Positions 35,902 through 45,252 are shown, numbered from the stretch's first letter. The stretch: 64,000 nucleotides of DNA from Citreicoccus inhibens (GCF_019039035.1 NZ_JAHNZT010000006.1:310001-374000); one strand, 5' to 3'. Made by a program: numbers and translations. The notes: generated by a model not told the origin, from the sequence alone.

Positions 35902-37965
35902 TCACTTGTCAGGAGCCAATCCCAGCTCCTTCACCAGACGCTGCGCGCCGTACACCTTGGCAAGTCCCTCGGCGAGAATCTCACTGTCCACGGCGACCGT
36001 GCGATTCACCGCCGCATCGAAGCCGTAGTCTCCGCCCAGCGACTGGATGTTCCCGTCGAACACGAGCCCGACAATCTGAAGGTCCTGATTGATGACAGGC
36101 GAGCCGGAGTTTCCGCCGATGATGTCGTTGGTCGTCACGTAGTTCATCGGCGTCTTCGGATCGAGCGCGGGACGGGCCTTCACCCAGCTCTGTGGCAACT
36201 TGAAGGGTGGCTGCCCCGTGGCGCGCGCGTACAGACCCGCGACGTCGGTGAACGGAGCCACCTGCTTGCCATCCTCCGTATAGCCCTGCACGGAGCCATA
36301 GGAGAGGCGTGGGGTGAAGGTCGCATCGGGATAGATGCGCGTGCCATACACGGCGAAACGCGCCTGCCCGATGAGTTCGCTGTTGCGCTTGAGAACGGAC
36401 TCCACCTCGTTCTCATACGTCCGTCGCACCTCACGCGCGGGACCATCCAACTCCCGGGCCAGCACAATCATCGGGTCCTTCGACGCGGCAACGGCCGCCG
36501 CGCCCCCTTCGTAGAGCTGCTTGCGCACCGCGGGGCTGCCCAGCCGCGTGCCCTTCACCAGACGCGCCGCCATCTCCTCTGGAGACTCATTGCCCAGCAC
36601 CTTCCGCACCACCGGCGAGTCCGGGGAGAGTTCCTCCCGCAGCTTCGACAAATAGAACGCGAGCGTGAGCTCCTCCACCTGGGGATGAACGGGCGCGGTG
36701 CTCATCAACTCTTGCTCCAGCGCGGGCCGCTTGGACTCGGTGTACTCGCGGAGCCGCTGTTCGTTCGGCTTCTTCTGCTCCTCCGTCGCCCGCACCAACG
36801 CGCGCGCGTGAGCGAAGAGGTCCGAGCCGGAACCCGCGCCCTGCTCCAGCATCCGCAGCGGCTTGCGCAGGGGCTTGAGCTTCTCCTGCGCCTCGGCGAT
36901 GGCGTCCCACGCACCGCCGTACTGCTGTTTCCACTGCGGGTTCGCGTTGACCTTGTCGCGAAGCTCGCGCTCGCGCTCGGCGAGCTGCGCCCAGAAGCGC
37001 TCGTCCACCAGGGCCGCGCGACGGCCGCGCAGCGCCTTGTAGGAGTTCTCCACGCCGAACAAGAGCCCCTCGGAGGTCCGCGCGAACTCCGGCCCGCGCC
37101 GAGCAAACTGGGTGAGCTGGCCGCGCAGCTCCGCCAACCAGAAGAGCCGCTCCGGCAGCGCGAAGTCTCGCTGATAGGCCAGCTCCGCGAGCGTATCCAA
37201 CCGCGATGTGCTGCCGGGATTGCCCGACACGAACGTGAGCTGCCCCTCCTTCACCCCGTGAGGACTCCAGCGGAAATACGGCTCGGTGCGCGCGGGCTTC
37301 CCATCCTCGTAGACGCGTACGAAGGACGTATCGAAGTCATAGCGAGGGAACTCGAAGTTGTCCGGGTCTCCGCCGAAGAAGGCAATGGCCTCCTCGGGCG
37401 CGAAGACGAGCCGCACGTCCTGCATGCGCTGGTACTTGTACAAGTCGTAGCGACCGCCCTGATACAGCGTCACCACCTCGCAGCGGAGCGCCGCGCTTTG
37501 GGCGCACTCACCCTCCAGCTTCGCGAAGACAGCGCGCTGCGCCTGCTCGAACTTCTCTCCCTCCAGGCCGCGCGTGGCCTGCTGCACGCCCTGCGTGACG
37601 TCGCGAATCTCCAGCAGCCGATTCACCTCCATGGTGGGACAGCGCCGCTCGTCGGCCAGCGTGCGCGCGACAAAGCCATCCCGCGTGTAGTCGCGCTTCG
37701 CGGTGGAGAGCTGCTCGATGCATTCGCGGGCGCAGTGGTGGTTGGTCATCACCAGCCCCTGCGGAGACACGAAACTTCCCGAGCACCCACCCGCCAGGCG
37801 CGCCGAAGCCAGGCGCACCTGCTCCAGCCACTCGGGAGTGGCCTGGAAGCCGTACTTCTTCTGCACGGCCTCGGTGGGGAAGTTGTTGAACGTCCACATG
37901 CCCTCGTCGGCTCGCGCGGTGGCGGCGACCAGGGGAATCAAGACGAGCAGCAGCGGTCGTCTCAT
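35902..37965 (-). CDS. S46-family peptidase (DPP7/DPP11-like)
   Basis: S46 enzymes are exo-dipeptidyl peptidases that clip dipeptides from N-termini. The 687-aa length fits. The start at 37965 has a GGAGGGAA ribosome site and begins a clean signal peptide (MRRPLLLVLIPLVAATARA). Chymotrypsin-fold residues are visible: the His in VMTNHHC (76 or 77), an acidic residue in FGGDPDNFEFPRYDFD, and Ser620 in GGNSGSP. The stretch VRLVFAPEEAIAFFGGDPDN is diagnostic. Cleavage preference (P1 specificity) is not decided here. It lies in a leftward row of secreted proteins, 89 bp upstream of the subtilase gene, and may act on peptides that protease releases. Confidence 0.93.
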   Translation of the reverse strand: MRRPLLLVLIPLVAATARADEGMWTFNNFPTEAVQKKYGFQATPEWLEQVRLASARLAGGCSGSFVSPQGLVMTNHHCARECIEQLSTAKRDYTRDGFVARTLADERRCPTMEVNRLLEIRDVTQGVQQATRGLEGEKFEQAQRAVFAKLEGECAQSAALRCEVVTLYQGGRYDLYKYQRMQDVRLVFAPEEAIAFFGGDPDNFEFPRYDFDTSFVRVYEDGKPARTEPYFRWSPHGVKEGQLTFVSGNPGSTSRLDTLAELAYQRDFALPERLFWLAELRGQLTQFARRGPEFARTSEGLLFGVENSYKALRGRRAALVDERFWAQLAERERELRDKVNANPQWKQQYGGAWDAIAEAQEKLKPLRKPLRMLEQGAGSGSDLFAHARALVRATEEQKKPNEQRLREYTESKRPALEQELMSTAPVHPQVEELTLAFYLSKLREELSPDSPVVRKVLGNESPEEMAARLVKGTRLGSPAVRKQLYEGGAAAVAASKDPMIVLARELDGPAREVRRTYENEVESVLKRNSELIGQARFAVYGTRIYPDATFTPRLSYGSVQGYTEDGKQVAPFTDVAGLYARATGQPPFKLPQSWVKARPALDPKTPMNYVTTNDIIGGNSGSPVINQDLQIVGLVFDGNIQSLGGDYGFDAAVNRTVAVDSEILAEGLAKVYGAQRLVKELGLAPDK

Positions 37966-38039
37966 GGCGGGTTCCCTCCTGACGGTTCGGCGCGGCACTG
38001 GAACCGCTCCGACCTCGCGGGTCATGCCCGCTGGAAGGC

Positions 38040-38092
38040 GTGTGTCGTCCGGAAAGCATGGCCCCCGCCCCTTCGCCCACCGGACGACACAC
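38040..38092 (-). terminator. 13-bp inverted repeat with a 27-nt loop
   Basis: GTGTGTCGTCCGG at 38040-38052 is the exact inverse of CCGGACGACACAC at 38080-38092. It lies 16 bp downstream of the stop of the propeller lipoprotein gene and 75 bp upstream of the S46 start on the minus strand. It may terminate the former or regulate the latter. The loop is long for an intrinsic terminator. Confidence 0.55.
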
Positions 38093-38107
38093 CACCGCCG
38101 CTCGGGC

Positions 38108-39103
38108 CTATCGCAGCCAGACGCGCTTCACCGCGAAGGGCATGTCCGGCGGCGTCGCGTCCACGCCGAAGAAGTGGTCGAACTGGGATTGGACGACGAA
38201 GGCGTCCCCGTCATGCAGCGCCACCGTGGTGGGATTGTCGAACCCCGTGGCCAGCACCGTCACCGCCGCCGAGTCGCCCGACAGGTTCAACTTCAGGAAG
38301 CGACCGTTGTCGTTGTCGACCACGAGCAGCACGCCCGGAGCCTGAAACACGATGCCATCCGGATATCCGATGGGCGCGTCGGGCGTGATGGCGGTGATGG
38401 CCCCCGCGCTGCCATCCGGGCGCACGTCCACTCGGAACAGGTCCCCGCTGTCGTACTTCACCACGTAGACCGCGCCCTCACTCCACGCGATGCCATTGAG
38501 CCCTGGCACACCCGGGGGCGCCATGAACCGAGCGGGGTCCGAGGCCCACGGCTCCAACGTCTTCCCATTCGGCTTGAGCCGCCGCACCACGCCCAGGAAC
38601 GAGTCCGTCACGTAGACCGTGCCCTGCGAGTCCAACGTGAGGTCATTGCACAAGCCTCCCGCCGGAAAGGCCCAGGCACCGCGCGCCGCGCCCGTGCGCG
38701 AATCGAAGGCGCGGAGTTGATCCGGCGTCTGCTGCGTGAGGTCCAGGTCGCACAACCACAAGGTGTGGGTGGCGTCGTGAACCTTCATGCCCGCGACCGC
38801 GCGTCCAGTCGGAGGAAGGAAGGGCTCCATCCACGGCACACTGGGGCGCTGCCGCATCACGCGACCATCCGCGTAGCTGCCCACGAAGAAGGTGCCGTCG
38901 CTCGCGTGCGCGATGCCCTCTGGGAAGAAGTCCGGCACGGGGATGTGCAGTCGCTCTGGAAAGCGGCGCGCGGCACGCGTGGCCGCGCGGGCCCCCTGAG
39001 CCTGCGAGAGCAGCGGCGGCTCAGCGCTTCCTGTCCCTGCACCGCTACAGCCCACGAGCACACCCGCCGCGACCAGCGCGGCCATCATCCAGCGTCCGTG
39101 CAT
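38108..39103 (-). CDS. SMP-30/NHL-type beta-propeller lipoprotein
   Basis: The 331-aa protein starts with a lipoprotein signal (MHGRWMMAALVAAGVLVGC). The body is a beta-propeller: ERLHIPVPDFFPEGIAHASD, GTFFVGSYADGRVMR, LCNDLTLDSQGTVYVTDS, GLNGIAWSEGAVYVVKYDSG and GYPDGIVFQAPGVLLVVDND are successive blades. PEGIAH, ND and PDGI are the positions that in the SMP-30/gluconolactonase family hold the divalent metal. It may bind or hydrolyse a sugar lactone or act as a binding protein. Without the full set of ligands confirmed, the enzymatic call stays open. ATG 39103 is chosen by the signal peptide. Confidence 0.8.
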   Translation of the reverse strand: MHGRWMMAALVAAGVLVGCSGAGTGSAEPPLLSQAQGARAATRAARRFPERLHIPVPDFFPEGIAHASDGTFFVGSYADGRVMRQRPSVPWMEPFLPPTGRAVAGMKVHDATHTLWLCDLDLTQQTPDQLRAFDSRTGAARGAWAFPAGGLCNDLTLDSQGTVYVTDSFLGVVRRLKPNGKTLEPWASDPARFMAPPGVPGLNGIAWSEGAVYVVKYDSGDLFRVDVRPDGSAGAITAITPDAPIGYPDGIVFQAPGVLLVVDNDNGRFLKLNLSGDSAAVTVLATGFDNPTTVALHDGDAFVVQSQFDHFFGVDATPPDMPFAVKRVWLR

Positions 39104-39476
39104 GTCCTGATTCCTCTCCGGGGTACCGACCGAACACGACTCCGTCACGCGCTTCAGCCCGAAGCGTTCGAGCCCGGGCGTGAGCGAGTCGTGCGTCGCG
39201 CGAACGATCGCGCGTTGCGAACCATTGAACGCACCGTGTGGGGACGCATATCGGACACGGATGCGCGGCCGAGCAGGTGGTCGGCTGCGCCACTGGCGCC
39301 CAGGACCGCTTACGCGCCAACAGACACATCGGCGTCGTGTTTCGAGCAGGGCCACCCGCGCGACCGCCCACGATATCCGCTGGCCGACGCGCTCAGGACA
39401 GCCTCGCGCGAGGCCCAGTCCCATCCACGCCGGTCGTGACAATCCATCCAACCCATGTCGGAGGACGAGGGCTGCC

Positions 39477-41807
39477 ATGGATGGATTTCGAAGCACAACC
39501 GCGGTGCTCCTCGCCTGCGCGAACCTGCTGGGCCCAGCAACCACCTGGGCCCAGGCGGCGCCTCCCGACGAGCCCGACGAAGTGCTCTCCGACGAACACC
39601 TGGAGGCGCTGCTCGAAAGCCCCGTCACGCCACTGACGGGTGAGCCGCAGGAGGCCGCGACCTTCGGCCCGGAGCACCTGGCACCCTACCTCGCGGAGGG
39701 GGGCCTCGGTCGCGCGCGCGCGGAGTTCGAGCGAGGCCACTACGAGCGCGCGCGAAAGCTGCTGGAGCAGAGCGAGCCCACGCAGCCCGTTCGCTTCTTC
39801 ATGGCGCAGAGCGCACTCCAGTCAGGCGACGCCGCCACCGCCGCGCGAGAGTTCACCGCCTTGGCCGAGGACTACGTCCCGCTCCGAGACCACTGTTGGA
39901 TGCGCGCCGCCCAGGCGTTCGAACGGCTGCGCAAGCCCACGGAGGCCATCGCGCGTTACCGCTCCGTCGAGGCCCGCTCGCCGCTCTACCCCGAGGCGCG
40001 CTTTCGCCTCGCGAAGCTGCTCCAGCGGCAGCGCGACATCCCGGGCGCCCTGCAAGCCTTGCAGGAGTTCATCGACAGCCGAGAGGCGCTCGGGCCGGAT
40101 CCGCTCCGGCTCAAGGCCTTGCTGACCTTGTGTGACCTCGCGCGCGCGCAGGGCCTCTACAACGTGGAGCACCGCGCGCTGCTGGAGGTCTGGGCCACCA
40201 GTCCCCTCTCACGCGAGGGCGACCGCGCGAGGCAACGGCTGCGCGGCCTGCCCTTGCCACTCAAGTGGCGGGTGCGCCGCGCCGAGGCGCTCGTGGAGCT
40301 GCATCACAATCAAGACGCGATGGACCTGCTGGCCCACGCGGGTCCGCTGGCGCCGCTTCCGGACGAGTTGGCGTGTCGCGTGCGCCTGTTGCAAGGCCGA
40401 GCCCTGCGCAAGGAGCGCCAGCATCGCCGCGCCATTCAAGTGCTGACGCCCGTGGTCGAGCACTGCCTGGCGCCAGAGCAACGTCCGCAGGCGCTCTACC
40501 TCCTGGCGTATTCGCAGTCGGTGGTGGAGCCCGAGGCGGCCATCGCCACCTATGCCACGCTCGCGCATGACTACCCGGCGCATGGCTACGCGGATGACGC
40601 CCTCTTCTTCGAGGGGTGGTTGCTCCAGCGCACGGGCCAGGAGGATGACGCGCTGACGCGGTACGAAGACGTGGCACGCCGCTATCCCACGGGCAACTTC
40701 GCCGCCGAGGCCCTGTTCCGCGCCTTCTGGCTGCACGTGCGCCAGGGCGACACACCGGCCGCGATTGCCTCACTCGCCTCCGTGGAGAAGCTCCCGGTGG
40801 CGGCGCGCACCGACGAGTCATTATGGCGGGCTCGGTATTGGCAGGCGCGAATGTTGGAGTCAGGGGACGCCACGAACGCGGCGCTGACTCGGTATGAGCA
40901 CATCGCCGCCGAGCGGCCCGCCACGTGGTACGGGATGTTGGCGCGCGCGCGGCTCGCGCTGTCATCGCCCGAGCAGATGTCGCGCCCCTTGTCCCCGCCC
41001 GTGGCAACGCCTGACGCCGGCAGACTCACGGGGGAGCTGTGGCCGCTGCCGCCGGGTCCGCTCCAACACGACCCGCGCTTCCTGGCGGGGGTCGAGCTGC
41101 TCCGCCTGGGGCAGCCCGGCGCGGTGGACGAGTTGCTCGCGGTCGATACGCGCGCCCTGTCCGAAGAGTCCGCGCGGCTGCTGTATCAAACGCTCCGGCG
41201 CACGGGCCGAGGCTGGGCCGCGCGACAAGTGGCGCGTGTGTCTTTGCGCCAGGAGGTCGAGGGACCACTGACCCCCACCTCCCGTCCCGTCTGGGAGGCG
41301 ACCTGGCCGCTCGCATTCCGCCCGCTCATCGAGCGCTACGCCCGTCGCTCGCGCGTCGATCCGGATCTGCTCCAGGGGCTCATCCGAGAAGAGAGCCGGT
41401 TCAACTTCCGGGCGCGCTCATCCACGGGGGCGCTCGGGCTGGCGCAGCTGATGCCAGACACGGCCCAGGCGGTCGCGCGTGCGCTGGGCATTCCATCGGT
41501 GGACGAGGCCGCGCTGCTCCAGCCGGCGCAGAACATCCGCCTGGGTGCGGCCTACCTGGGTCAGCTCCTCGTGCGCTTCGATGGCAATCCCGCCTACGCA
41601 GTCGCGGCCTACAACGCGGGGCCCGCGGCGGTGGACCGATGGAGGCGAGACCTGCCGCGCGCCGAGCTCGACGAGTGGGTGGAGCACATCTCGTTCGAGG
41701 AGACGCGCGAGTACGTCAAGCACGTGCTGGGCAGCACGCACGCCTACAAGCTGCTCTACGCGCCTCGGACCTCGCCCAATACCTGGCTGACGCGCGCGCC
41801 GCTGTAG
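39477..41807 (+). CDS. Soluble lytic murein transglycosylase (Slt-like)
   Basis: The 776-aa protein has a signal peptide (STTAVLLACANLLGPATTWA). A long, all-helical TPR-like superhelix (about 90-600) like the U-domain of Slt70 follows, with motifs such as EFERGHYERARKLLEQSEP, FFMAQSALQSGDAATAAREF and ALYLLAYSQSVVEPEAAIAT. The C-terminal lysozyme-like SLT domain (about 615-760) has LIREESRFN with catalytic Glu639, and GALGLAQLMPDTAQ, NIRLGAAYL and AVAAYNAGPAAVDRW. It cleaves the MurNAc-GlcNAc bond to form 1,6-anhydro ends in peptidoglycan. It is a single gene followed by the small Cys peptide gene 138 bp downstream. Confidence 0.93.
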   Translation: MDGFRSTTAVLLACANLLGPATTWAQAAPPDEPDEVLSDEHLEALLESPVTPLTGEPQEAATFGPEHLAPYLAEGGLGRARAEFERGHYERARKLLEQSEPTQPVRFFMAQSALQSGDAATAAREFTALAEDYVPLRDHCWMRAAQAFERLRKPTEAIARYRSVEARSPLYPEARFRLAKLLQRQRDIPGALQALQEFIDSREALGPDPLRLKALLTLCDLARAQGLYNVEHRALLEVWATSPLSREGDRARQRLRGLPLPLKWRVRRAEALVELHHNQDAMDLLAHAGPLAPLPDELACRVRLLQGRALRKERQHRRAIQVLTPVVEHCLAPEQRPQALYLLAYSQSVVEPEAAIATYATLAHDYPAHGYADDALFFEGWLLQRTGQEDDALTRYEDVARRYPTGNFAAEALFRAFWLHVRQGDTPAAIASLASVEKLPVAARTDESLWRARYWQARMLESGDATNAALTRYEHIAAERPATWYGMLARARLALSSPEQMSRPLSPPVATPDAGRLTGELWPLPPGPLQHDPRFLAGVELLRLGQPGAVDELLAVDTRALSEESARLLYQTLRRTGRGWAARQVARVSLRQEVEGPLTPTSRPVWEATWPLAFRPLIERYARRSRVDPDLLQGLIREESRFNFRARSSTGALGLAQLMPDTAQAVARALGIPSVDEAALLQPAQNIRLGAAYLGQLLVRFDGNPAYAVAAYNAGPAAVDRWRRDLPRAELDEWVEHISFEETREYVKHVLGSTHAYKLLYAPRTSPNTWLTRAPL

Positions 41808-41945
41808 CGCGCCAGGTTTGGAGTCCGCGGGGACACCCGGGCGCTGAGTGATTCACGCCCCATGGCAAGACACATGTTTCGCGGCCTAGCGTCTGAGTCC
41901 GCAGTGCCGTCTGTCCATGCCGTCGGTTCCACCCCTCAGGGAAAG

Positions 41946-42152
41946 ATGAGTCACGCCATGAAGAAGCTCGGGCAGCTGCTGTTCGCGATGACGTTGGGCG
42001 CGGTCGTTTCATTTGGTGGCACCCAGGCCCTCAATCGACCGGCCGAGCCGCTCTCCTACTGCGAAGTGAACTGCGTGAATCAGTGCATCGAGGACGGGTT
42101 CTCCTACGGCCGGTGCGACGTCAACGTCTGCGTCTGTTTCTACAGCTACTGA
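41946..42152 (+). CDS. Secreted six-cysteine peptide with a CS-alpha-beta-like cysteine framework
   Basis: The ATG at 41946 follows AGGGAAAG. The 68-aa precursor has a Sec-type signal (MKKLGQLLFAMTLGAVVSFG) and ends after a mature part of about 33 residues. That part contains six cysteines in C-x3-C-x3-C-x9-C-x4-C-x1-C. The C-x3-C plus C-x1-C pair is the hallmark of the CS-alpha-beta fold seen in defensins and scorpion toxins (for example charybdotoxin: C-x5-C-x3-C-x10-C-x4-C-x1-C). A defensin-like peptide is known from the myxobacterium Anaeromyxobacter. The first loop is shorter than usual here, and the mature region is acidic rather than basic, so it may not be antimicrobial. No partner or immunity gene is adjacent. 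A hairpin terminator follows. The fold is inferred from spacing alone. Confidence 0.65.
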   Translation: MSHAMKKLGQLLFAMTLGAVVSFGGTQALNRPAEPLSYCEVNCVNQCIEDGFSYGRCDVNVCVCFYSY

Positions 42153-42543
42153 CGTCGTCGTTCTCGCGGGCCGGTCCGAGACTCGACCGCACCAGGGCTC
42201 GAGGCTCGGACCGTCCTGCTCCGCGGACAGCACCGCCTGTTTCGCCAGCCATTCCGCCCGAAAGACATGCGCTGGCATCAGCAGGGGGCAAGCGACGTCA
42301 GGCGCACACGTCGCGGGTGACACGCGTGCGGAAGGACATGACGCGGCGCCACAGCGTGCCTTCGCTCGGCGGACCGTGGCCCCGGCGCGGAGGAGAAGGC
42401 CGCGCGTTCTCGCACATCGGCGCGGGGTCACAGGGATCGACCCCAACCTCCAGGGGATGCCCTGGCTGGCCCGGGAGACATCGGGAGAGGCACGCAGAGA
42501 CGATTGGAGGAATCGGCCGGGTTCCGAAGTAACATCTGTCGGG
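42153..42543. other. 391-bp intergenic region
   Basis: The region between the Cys-peptide gene and the glycosyltransferase gene contains the hairpin at 42173-42212. I see no further gene. The glycosyltransferase frame is open leftward to 42376, and an in-frame ATG at 42457 exists, so part of this stretch could be coding if a longer start is used. Confidence 0.5.
42173..42212 (+). terminator. Hairpin terminator of the Cys-rich peptide gene
   Basis: GGTCCGAG at 42173-42180 and CTCGGACC at 42205-42212 pair perfectly. CTCGA and TCGAG pair inside them, separated from the outer stem by one A/G mismatch. The hairpin is 20 bp after the peptide stop. Confidence 0.75.
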
Positions 42544-44133
42544 TTGACAACACTCGCTCCGACACCTCGGGACAACAGCGGCAGGAAATGGCAGCTCGCG
42601 CTCGGCGTCATCGCCCTGGGCGCATGGGTCCTGCGTGCCCTGCCCTTCCTGCATCGGCACGGCGCGCTGGGCTACTTCACGAGCTACGACGAAGGCGTCT
42701 ACTTCAGCGCCTCCGCCCTTCTCTGGCAGGGCAAGCTCCCCTACCGCGACTTCACCTTCGTGCATCCGCCCGGCGCACTGCTGCTCTGGTCCCTCGCGTC
42801 AGCGTGGACATCGCTTGTGGGCCCCGCGTCCGCGTTCGCGCTCGCGCGGTGGATGGCCACGGGGGTCGGGGCGCTCAACACGTTCCTCGCAGGTCGCCTG
42901 TCACTCAAGACCTGGGGCCCTGTGGCCGCCGTCGTGACGGCGACCACCTACGCGGTCCAGCCGGAAGCCATCACTTTGGAGCGAGGCCCGTTCATCGACC
43001 CGCTCCTGAACCTCTGCTGCCTGGGCTTCGCCACCGTCTGGCTCATGCGGCGCGGCGATGGAGCACCGCGGGCATGGCGCGCGGGAGTCCTCGCGGGCCT
43101 CGCCGTCTGCGTGAAGGCGCTGGGAGGCATCTGGGGAGTCGCCGCGCTGCTGTCCCGGCCTGCGGCGATGGGCTGGCGCCGTGCGATGAACCTCGTCCTC
43201 GCGGGCGCCCTCACCGCCGTGACCGTGGTGGGCCCGTTGGCAGCGCGCGCACCCGGCGCGTTCTGGCAGCAGGCGGTCCAGTTCCAACTCCGCCGCCCCG
43301 AGGACGGCTTCCTCGACCGCTGGACGCGACTGCAAGACATGCTGCCCGAGCGGCGTGCGCTCGTCGTCGCGCTGGTGCTGCTCGGCCTGGTCGTGGCACT
43401 GACGCGGGCTGTCTTGCGCCGAGGCGAGGAGCGTCCCGTGGAGCGGTTCGTGGCCACGGCCTACGTGCTCACGGTCATCAGCTACCTGTTCGCGCACAGC
43501 TACTACACCACCTACAACGCGTTCCTCACGCCAACCTTGGCGCTGCTCGCGGGCCTGGGTGGCGCGACGCTGGTGGGCTGGGGACAGCGCCTGGGCCGAA
43601 TGGGAGGCCCTGCGGTCGCGGCGGCGGTGGTGCTCGCGGCGCTCCAACCCGCGCGGGAGCTGGCGCGAGGCCTCCCATCGGGTCCCACGATGGAGCTTCA
43701 GCTCGCCCGGCACGTCTACGCACAGGCCACCGAAGACACCACGGTGTGTGCCTTTGAGCCCTCGTGGGGACTCGTGGCCAACCGACTTCCGCCCCACGTT
43801 CAGGACGCGCCCCGAGCCGTGGATCCATATGCGCTGATGCTCGGCGAGGCCATCGCCGCGGGGACGCGCTACGCCACCATCCAGGAGGCCTTCCAGGCCG
43901 AGGGCTCCCAGCTCGGCATGCGCGCGCTGCTGTCACGGTGTGACATCGCCATCCTGGGCGCGCGGGGGCAACGTCAGCTCAATCCCGCGAGCCAGCACTG
44001 GCTCGCGGAGCACTTCACGGAGCGCCCGCTGGAGCAGGTCCCCGGAGCCGGAGTCTGGGAGCGCCGCGACGAATCCCTCCGCGCCGAACGCCCCTGCCCC
44101 CGCTCACCGACGGCGTCCCATCCCGGCTGCTGA
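42544..44133 (+). CDS. GT39-like integral membrane glycosyltransferase
   Basis: The product of about 529 aa has roughly nine to ten membrane spans. It carries the N-terminal periplasmic loop signature of the GT39/ArnT/PMT superfamily: YFTSYDEGVYFSASALLWQG, with the Asp-Glu pair, then LPYRDFTFVHPPGALLLW. A soluble C-terminal part (from about residue 430, TEDTTVCAFEPSWGLVANRL) follows. These enzymes move a sugar from a lipid-phosphate carrier onto lipid or protein on the outer face of the inner membrane. The acceptor is unknown. I chose TTG 42544 (TTLAPTPRDN) because the sequence before it is not coding-like, but ATG 42457 and other starts are possible. Confidence 0.82.
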   Translation: MTTLAPTPRDNSGRKWQLALGVIALGAWVLRALPFLHRHGALGYFTSYDEGVYFSASALLWQGKLPYRDFTFVHPPGALLLWSLASAWTSLVGPASAFALARWMATGVGALNTFLAGRLSLKTWGPVAAVVTATTYAVQPEAITLERGPFIDPLLNLCCLGFATVWLMRRGDGAPRAWRAGVLAGLAVCVKALGGIWGVAALLSRPAAMGWRRAMNLVLAGALTAVTVVGPLAARAPGAFWQQAVQFQLRRPEDGFLDRWTRLQDMLPERRALVVALVLLGLVVALTRAVLRRGEERPVERFVATAYVLTVISYLFAHSYYTTYNAFLTPTLALLAGLGGATLVGWGQRLGRMGGPAVAAAVVLAALQPARELARGLPSGPTMELQLARHVYAQATEDTTVCAFEPSWGLVANRLPPHVQDAPRAVDPYALMLGEAIAAGTRYATIQEAFQAEGSQLGMRALLSRCDIAILGARGQRQLNPASQHWLAEHFTERPLEQVPGAGVWERRDESLRAERPCPRSPTASHPGC

Positions 44134-44151
44134 GCCCTCCGGCGCCGCGGC

Positions 44152-45210
44152 TCACGGGATGATGCGCCGGCGGCGCAAGTCGTCGAACAGTCCGAGGAAC
44201 ATCGCCTCGGTCTCCACGTACTCGTGGAACCCGAAGCGGCGCGCCTTCGAGCCGTCCGCGAACATGTCGTAGTCCCAGGAGAAGACAAAGTCACCGAAGC
44301 GCCAGGACGACACGTCGCGGTAGGGCGTGGGCTCGAGCCCGTGTTTGCGCTGCATCGCGGCCCACACGGGCTCCTTGTCCGCCATCACGACGTCCAGCGA
44401 CATGGGCAGGGGCGGCGCGACCTCCAGCTCGAAGTAGCGCGCGAGCCGAGGCCACATCTCACTCCAGCGGAAGAGGTCTCCGTTGTTGATGTTGAACGCC
44501 TGATTGGCGCACTGCTCGCGGGTGGCCGCCCACACCGTGGCCTTGGCGAGCAACCCCGCGTCTGTCATCTCCAGCAGCTTGTCATACGCGCCCGGCTTGC
44601 CCGGGAAACGCAACGGAATCCCCAATTCCTTCGACATGGACGCGTAGACCGCGATGACCATGGCGAGGTTCATCGGATTGCCCAGCGCGAAGCCCCCCAC
44701 CACCGAGGGACGAATCGCAGACCACGTCCACGCCTTGCCGTGCTGCCGCGACTCCAGGAACGCCTGTTGGTCCACGTTGAACTCAGGCGGCATGTGCGGC
44801 GCGTCCGTCTCGCGAGCGGGCGTCTTGAACGGCCCGAGGTGCGCGCCATAGACCTTGTAGCCCTGCATCAAGCTGATGTGCCGCAGACCGGGGGCAATCG
44901 GCTCGAGGGCGTTCACGACGTTGACCAGCATGGCCAGGTTGGGCGGAACCAGCTCCGCCCACGTGGGCCGGTCTTGATAGGCCGCGTAGAAGATGTGCGT
45001 GACGTGCGTGAGGCCCGCGAGCTGCTGGCGGCAGTCTTCGGCGCTGAGCAGATCCACCGCGACGTGGCGAATTCGCCCCTGCGCGTCGCCACCTCGGCGA
45101 GACAGGCCCACGACGTCCCAGTCCGGCAATGTGGAGAGATATTGAACGAGGTTTCGACCGATGACGCCTTGCGCGCCAACGACGAGCGCGACCTTGTGAT
45201 GGGAATTCAT
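44152..45210 (-). CDS. SDR oxidoreductase, PRISE-like
   Basis: The 352-aa protein is an extended short-chain dehydrogenase. The NADP-binding motif is VGAQGVIGRNLVQYLSTL, a relative of GxxGxxG. MQGYKVYGAHLGPF carries the Tyr/Lys catalytic-type site of the progesterone 5-beta-reductase/iridoid synthase-like (PRISE) group. AIRPSVVGGFALGNPMN and NQAFNINNGDLFRWSEMWP are other family hallmarks. These enzymes reduce activated enones with NADPH. The start is ATG 45210. It follows the second SDR gene by 42 bp in a leftward pair; a shared pathway is likely but not identified. Confidence 0.88.
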   Translation of the reverse strand: MNSHHKVALVVGAQGVIGRNLVQYLSTLPDWDVVGLSRRGGDAQGRIRHVAVDLLSAEDCRQQLAGLTHVTHIFYAAYQDRPTWAELVPPNLAMLVNVVNALEPIAPGLRHISLMQGYKVYGAHLGPFKTPARETDAPHMPPEFNVDQQAFLESRQHGKAWTWSAIRPSVVGGFALGNPMNLAMVIAVYASMSKELGIPLRFPGKPGAYDKLLEMTDAGLLAKATVWAATREQCANQAFNINNGDLFRWSEMWPRLARYFELEVAPPLPMSLDVVMADKEPVWAAMQRKHGLEPTPYRDVSSWRFGDFVFSWDYDMFADGSKARRFGFHEYVETEAMFLGLFDDLRRRRIIP

Positions 45211-45252
45211 GGGTGTCCTTGCAAAGTGTCGCGACAGCAGGAGAGGACTCGC

